A stretch of DNA of 64,000 bases from a virus. This document shows, piece by piece, positions 60,921 to 64,000 of this stretch. The notes under the pieces are model-generated. The model did not search any database. It worked only from the letters and a program-made list of their open reading frames with translations, and was not told where the DNA came from. The stretch covers positions 1 through 64,000 of the IMG/VR virus record IMGVR_UViG_3300027754_000085. One strand, written 5' to 3'. The position numbers were made by a program, and so were the translations under genes. Position 1 is the stretch's first letter. Each line of letters starts with the position of its first letter.

Positions 60921-61681
60921 TAGGCTTGAATGTCCTGTAATAGAGGCTTGCTTATCATCAAACTGCGCTTGTAACCCGATTTTGTGGCTTCTATGACCAT
61001 AAATCGAACTCCGTTGTTGTAATTCGCCCCAAGATCACTAACTCGGCGTTGAACGAATAATTCCCCAGTTTTGAAATTGAAATCTTTTACTCGGACTTCT
61101 GTTGCTTCCCCAAATCTAAGTCCACTAGCCACTAAGAACTGGGCAAATAATTGCGCCCCCTCTGTCGGTAAGTGCTTAACGATCTCTTTGAAATCATCGG
61201 GGTCGAGAACATTAGTCAGATCGGCTTGCTTGATCTTGATCTTAATTCCCTGAGTTGGATTGGAACTCAATTCCCCAGTTTGAACTAACTTTGAAAACGC
61301 TGATCCGAGCGATGCCTTCACTTGTCCAAGAGTGGCTGAACCCACCTTCTCGGACTTTAGATCGCTAAGTAACTGGCTGATCTCCCGTATGCTGATCGAA
61401 GTTACTTCCTGATCGCCAATTCGGGGCAGAACATAATTATCGAGAATAGATCGGTAACCCTTTTTTGTGATCGGCATCAGATCGGCAGTTGGAAGCCATT
61501 GATCAATATAGGCAGATAGCGTTAATTGGCTTTTAGAAGGCTTTGGTAGCCCTAATCTCTCGGATTGAATGGCGTTATACATGGCTTCGGTTTCGGTGTC
61601 CCAAGTCCCTGCTGAAAGCCTTTTACCAGCGTGTCGATAATAGCCAGTAAATCTATTTTGACGCTTGATCACATAAGCCAT
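60356..61681 (-). CDS. int: Tyrosine integrase with inserted zinc-like module
   Basis: A 441-residue integrase starting at ATG 61681 (AAGGGGG upstream). The core-binding domain is about 50-145, the catalytic domain follows. Active residues are Arg189, His386, Arg389, His412 and Tyr421. A roughly 80-residue insertion (about 285-360) between the Arg and His-x-x-Arg boxes holds HGTLYSYTHGGCRCEGC, a module common in actinobacterial phage integrases, and a Lys/Gln/Pro-rich repeat. It indicates integration ability. The terminator at 61741 insulates it from upstream genes. Confidence 0.9.
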   Translation of the reverse strand: MAYVIKRQNRFTGYYRHAGKRLSAGTWDTETEAMYNAIQSERLGLPKPSKSQLTLSAYIDQWLPTADLMPITKKGYRSILDNYVLPRIGDQEVTSISIREISQLLSDLKSEKVGSATLGQVKASLGSAFSKLVQTGELSSNPTQGIKIKIKQADLTNVLDPDDFKEIVKHLPTEGAQLFAQFLVASGLRFGEATEVRVKDFNFKTGELFVQRRVSDLGANYNNGVRFMVIEATKSGYKRSLMISKPLLQDIQAYVLAKALAKDDLLFSRTSVVPKAMVKANIRGTESLRPFARNGKLFQHGTLYSYTHGGCRCEGCRQSVRDHRRAKAIAEAQPKQAKQKPYQKPKQKPKQVSFIDQTSHLPRNVWRTIWNKAIAQSAIGWLPRTHDLRHANATQLLKNGVDVHEVKERLGHQSIKTTERYLHRLRSHQSKASEGANDFLE

Positions 61682-61740
61682 AACCCACCCCCTTCGGTTG
61701 TTACTGGTGAGTAATGTTACTCGCCAGTAGGTTTCAAAGC

Positions 61741-61781
61741 AAAAAATCACCCCCAACCCGATTAAGGATTGGGGGTGATTT
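61741..61781 (-). terminator. Rho-independent terminator upstream of the integrase
   Basis: AAATCACCCCCAA (61744-61756) and TTGGGGGTGATTT (61769-61781) form a 13-bp perfect stem with a 12-nt loop; on the minus strand a T tract follows (the A run at 61741-61746). It ends transcription from the right-arm genes, so the integrase should have its own promoter near 61700. Confidence 0.82.
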
Positions 61782-61893
61782 AAATCACATAGGGACTAAG
61801 GCGAATTGGCTTATGTAGGGACTAACTCGAAGATCAGCCAGAAAAGTTAGTTCACGCTAGAACTAACTTATGGTGGCTTCAGAAAAGTTAGTT
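61782..61893. repeat. Direct and inverted repeats: candidate integrase arm sites/attP or operators
   Basis: TAGGGACTAA occurs at 61790-61799 and 61816-61825. CAGAAAAGTTAGTT occurs at 61839-61852 and 61880-61893. AACTAACTT (61861-61869) is an inverted copy of the core of the second pair. They lie beside the integrase in an otherwise gene-free 110 nt, as for arm-type sites or repressor operators. Confidence 0.55.
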
Positions 61894-62437
61894 ACCAACT
61901 TGCTCGGTAACTGAACTCTAGGTCAGCGTGTTCGAGTAACGAAGTGATCAGATCAATCGTGTATTCGAGTTGCCAATAATAAAAATCATCAAGTTCAGTA
62001 TCACCAAAGAAAAATCCCTCAGCAGGTTGAACTGGATTTTCATACTGATCAGCATTGAGTTCTTGATTAAGAGAGTTCAAATAGTCGCATAATAAATAAA
62101 ATACTTTGTTATTTGTGATCTCGTATTTGCGATCAGGATTAGCCAAAGCAATTAAGCAATCGTTTCTTAAACTTTCTAATTGATCTCTGCTCAGATGTAT
62201 CTCTTGGCAGTTATCCTCACCACCAGCGCAGTTACTTACAACCCAGTTATGAATTGCGTTTGCTTTGCGCCAGTAACCAACCTTCTGTTTAACTTCCATA
62301 CCTGAATACTCAGGAGTTGGTAATTGTTCCAACTTTGCTAACTTTTGGATTTCGTTAAACATAGTTGGGTGATCTTTGTCCATGAAATCTGATGAATGGA
62401 TATACCGATTGGCATACAGATACATATCTAATCCCAT
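61892..62437 (-). CDS. Conserved phage protein of unknown function
   Basis: A 181-residue protein starting MGLDMYLYANRYI with VGYWRKANAIHNWVVSNCAG, and AEGFFFGDTELDDFYYWQLEYTIDLI. This pattern is a widespread phage family often misnamed phosphoglycerate kinase in annotations; its function is unknown. Its ATG overlaps the upstream stop. Confidence 0.65.
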   Translation of the reverse strand: MGLDMYLYANRYIHSSDFMDKDHPTMFNEIQKLAKLEQLPTPEYSGMEVKQKVGYWRKANAIHNWVVSNCAGGEDNCQEIHLSRDQLESLRNDCLIALANPDRKYEITNNKVFYLLCDYLNSLNQELNADQYENPVQPAEGFFFGDTELDDFYYWQLEYTIDLITSLLEHADLEFSYRASW

Positions 62438-62598
62438 TATTCGATCTCCTTAACAATATCGATCGCAACATCGATTGCGCTTATTGCGCCGTCTAGCGTT
62501 GCGTAATCAGTATTTCCGTCAGATTCAGCATTGATCTGACGATCACGCCAAAGCATTTGAAGTGAACTAAGTTCTTTTAATGCTTGATCTTTAGTCAT
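62437..62598 (-). CDS. Unknown mini-protein
   Basis: A 53-residue acidic helical protein (MTKDQALKELSSLQMLWRD..., ATLDGAISAIDVAIDIVKEIE) with TAATG and ATGA-type overlaps on both sides. Function unknown. Confidence 0.5.
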   Translation of the reverse strand: MTKDQALKELSSLQMLWRDRQINAESDGNTDYATLDGAISAIDVAIDIVKEIE

Positions 62599-62744
62599 TC
62601 TACGATCTCCCACTCAAAGCCTTTGATCTTGCCTTCAATCTCTAATTGCTCGATCTGATATTTAATTAGATCATGGGCAAACGCTGGTGCGTTATCTCCT
62701 TCGTGATCATCATTAAGTTCAATATAGATATTCATTAAAGCCAT
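62595..62744 (-). CDS. Unknown mini-protein
   Basis: A 49-residue acidic protein (MALMNIYIELNDDHEGDNAP..., LIKYQIEQLEIEGKIKGFEW) overlapping neighbouring starts. Function unknown. Confidence 0.5.
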   Translation of the reverse strand: MALMNIYIELNDDHEGDNAPAFAHDLIKYQIEQLEIEGKIKGFEWEIVE

Positions 62745-62935
62745 TAGTCGATCTCCTGTTCCATTATCGGGCGGTTAGACACCCAGTTGTCGATTGTTTC
62801 TTGTTTCCAAACTGGTGTTCTCCCGATCATCTTGTCGGGTTTGGGAAGGGTGTTGCGCTTTCGATACTTGTAAAGAGTTTTGAGTTTTAGCCCTGTTTGT
62901 TTTGCTATGTCTGTATTTGTGAGCCATTCGCTCAT
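62744..62935 (-). CDS. Excisionase/AlpA-like helix-turn-helix protein
   Basis: A 63-residue protein: SEWLTNTDIAKQTGLKLKTLYKYRKRNTLPKPDKMIGRTPVW is a MerR-like/HTH_17 domain of the AlpA-excisionase type, with the usual wing. It lies a few genes from the integrase, so it may act as recombination directionality factor. TAATG coupling downstream. Confidence 0.72.
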   Translation of the reverse strand: MSEWLTNTDIAKQTGLKLKTLYKYRKRNTLPKPDKMIGRTPVWKQETIDNWVSNRPIMEQEID

Positions 62936-63435
62936 AACGCTTTCCCAACTTTCTTTTTACTCTCATTTATTTTTTTCCTTTCGATATACCAAGTTGTTAT
63001 TGGCTTACAGTTATCGTAATTAGTTACACGATCTACCCATACATAAGGCAGATCATTAGGAACTTTGAACTGGTAATGATCAGAGTTCTTACGCTTTAAG
63101 TTACTTTGATGCGATCTATGAACTTTTTTATTACCTAACCATAAGGGCAAACCTGTGTCGGGTAATTCGGAATAGATCGCAATAAATCTTTCTCGCATAG
63201 TGTCCTTGTATCCACGACTAATCCATTCATCGCAGATCGCAATTCCGTATTCGCATAGTGATCGCTCATGTCCACGCCACATTTTAGTAATTGGGTGATT
63301 AACCCAACCCTTAGTCTGTCCACGAAGGGCATTAAGAACCTGCCACGCCTCAACTCGTTGCTTACCTAATCTCCTGTAATCAAGAGCCTTAGCCGATCGT
63401 TTAAAGTCCGAATAAGGTAAGAATGTATTAACCAT
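62932..63435 (-). CDS. Pyrimidine-dimer DNA glycosylase-like protein (Pyr_excise)
   Basis: A 167-residue protein. MVNTFLPYSDFKRSAKALDYRRLGKQRVEAWQVLNAL and GWVNHPITKMWRGHE..LCEYGI match the MSMEG_6728-like branch of the T4 endonuclease V family. It may remove UV dimers, suiting a sunlit aquatic habitat. Whether the small catalytic N terminus is functional is unknown. Confidence 0.75.
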   Translation of the reverse strand: MVNTFLPYSDFKRSAKALDYRRLGKQRVEAWQVLNALRGQTKGWVNHPITKMWRGHERSLCEYGIAICDEWISRGYKDTMRERFIAIYSELPDTGLPLWLGNKKVHRSHQSNLKRKNSDHYQFKVPNDLPYVWVDRVTNYDNCKPITTWYIERKKINESKKKVGKAL

Positions 63436-63727
63436 TGTTATTACTCCTATTTTGTTTTCGTTTGATTGATTCTCTTTCGGCTTCGGTTAAACCGCCCCAA
63501 ATCCCATAACGAATACTGTTATCGAGAGCAAAAGATAAGCACTCACTCTTAGTAGTTGTTTTACAATTAGCACAGATTCTTTTAGCATTTTGTATTTTTT
63601 CCTGATCAGTTGGGTCAGGAAAGAACAATTCGGGGTCAGTTGATTGACATGGTGCGTTGTCAATCTTGCGTGATACTGGTGTTTTTAATGGGAAGTGTTT
63701 GCCTTTAAGTTTTGATTCATCACTCAT
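63428..63727 (-). CDS. WhiB-family Fe-S regulator
   Basis: A 99-residue WhiB protein using ATG 63727; an in-frame GTG at 63736 gives three more residues. Cysteines at 27, 52, 55 and 63 and GIWGGLTEAER (75-85) define the family. The CxxC pair is normal but the spacing to the last cysteine is seven instead of the usual five. It may regulate lysogeny or host genes. It overlaps the Pyr_excise start by 8 nt. Confidence 0.85.
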   Translation of the reverse strand: MSDESKLKGKHFPLKTPVSRKIDNAPCQSTDPELFFPDPTDQEKIQNAKRICANCKTTTKSECLSFALDNSIRYGIWGGLTEAERESIKRKQNRSNNNG

Positions 63728-64000
63728 CAATTTCACCGCTTTTTATGAAGTCAACATACTTCTCCATTACTTCAACAAGATCAGTAGGAGATAGGTCATT
63801 GAAGCGCAATAGAACTTCAATAATATGAATTAGACCCCAAACCAACATCTCAGGTTCAAGATCATGCTCTTTGATCAAAGAGTTTAAATGTTCATTGGCT
63901 AAGTGTTCTTTGATCTCAGTTGGAAGGCTATCGGGGCGTTCTTGATCAACTTTAAACCCACGAATAACTTTTAAAAACTCTGTTGCGAACTTAACTGAGT
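63720..64000 (-). CDS. Partial unknown protein (cut by window end)
   Basis: The frame is open from the window end to a TGA at 63720-63722 and gives at least 92 residues of a helical, acidic protein (FLKVIRGFKVDQERPDSLPT..., LIHIIEVLLRFNDLSPTDLV). The start lies beyond 64000. It overlaps the WhiB gene by 8 nt. No motif is recognised. Confidence 0.5.
   Translation of the reverse strand, partial: SVKFATEFLKVIRGFKVDQERPDSLPTEIKEHLANEHLNSLIKEHDLEPEMLVWGLIHIIEVLLRFNDLSPTDLVEVMEKYVDFIKSGEIDE

Overview
The window is part of the genome of a contractile-tailed (myovirus-type) actinobacteriophage, or of a prophage of one. It carries tail sheath, tail tube, gp25-like wedge, J-like wedge, spike and gpI-like baseplate genes. 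The host is probably an actinobacterium: there are two WhiB-family genes, a B12-dependent ribonucleotide reductase, and an integrase carrying the HGT..Y..GCRCxxC module common in actinobacterial phages. Base composition is AT-rich, so a low-GC aquatic actinobacterium (acI/Nanopelagicales-like) is my best guess; that is inference. No terminase, portal, prohead protease or major capsid gene is recognisable here, so the head genes must lie outside the window. The rightmost gene is cut by the window end.

Layout. (1) 55-14076: receptor-binding and fibre region on the + strand, with a collagen-like fibre, glycine-rich adhesins, FN3 and beta-propeller proteins and small companion proteins. It is interrupted by a five-gene minus-strand cassette (2209-5856) for sugar or surface modification: GT25-like glycosyltransferase, ATP-grasp ligase, methyltransferase, TPR protein and beta-propeller glycosidase-like protein. 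(2) 14076-16351: one structural gene and ten tiny, mostly lysine-rich genes, many coupled by TAATG or GTGA overlaps and closed by a terminator. (3) 16457-30977: tail module (gp10-like, tail terminator-like, sheath, tube, gp26-like chaperone with a probable frameshifted extension, tape measure with transglycosylase, hub, wedges, spike, gpI-like fibre carrier, membrane protein). (4) 30983-47979: replication, recombination and nucleotide genes (initiator, AAA+ loader, DnaB-like helicase, primase, SNF2 helicase, gp32-like protein, family A polymerase, RecA-like protein, two resolvase-like nucleases, Cas4-like exonuclease, dNMP kinase), with a WhiB protein, a secreted subtilase and a SpoVS protein among them. 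(5) 48016-53771: a long run of small unknown genes. (6) 53784-58924: nucleotidyltransferase, HAD-like protein, a large TIM-barrel/TGT-like candidate and the class II RNR. (7) 58899-64000, minus strand: DUF4326, membrane lytic transglycosylase, tyrosine integrase with a repeat-rich putative att/regulatory region, excisionase-like HTH, pyrimidine-dimer glycosylase-like protein and a second WhiB.

Together the genes describe a phage that brings its own replisome and dNTP supply, manipulates host transcription through WhiB proteins, can probably integrate, and has an elaborate and possibly glycosylated adhesion apparatus. The strongest candidates for something new are the collagen-like fibre beside a GT25-type glycosyltransferase cassette, the operon of lysine-rich mini-proteins, a putative origin inside the initiator gene, a probable +1 frameshift in the tail chaperone, and Ala-Lys repeats shared by adjacent right-arm genes.
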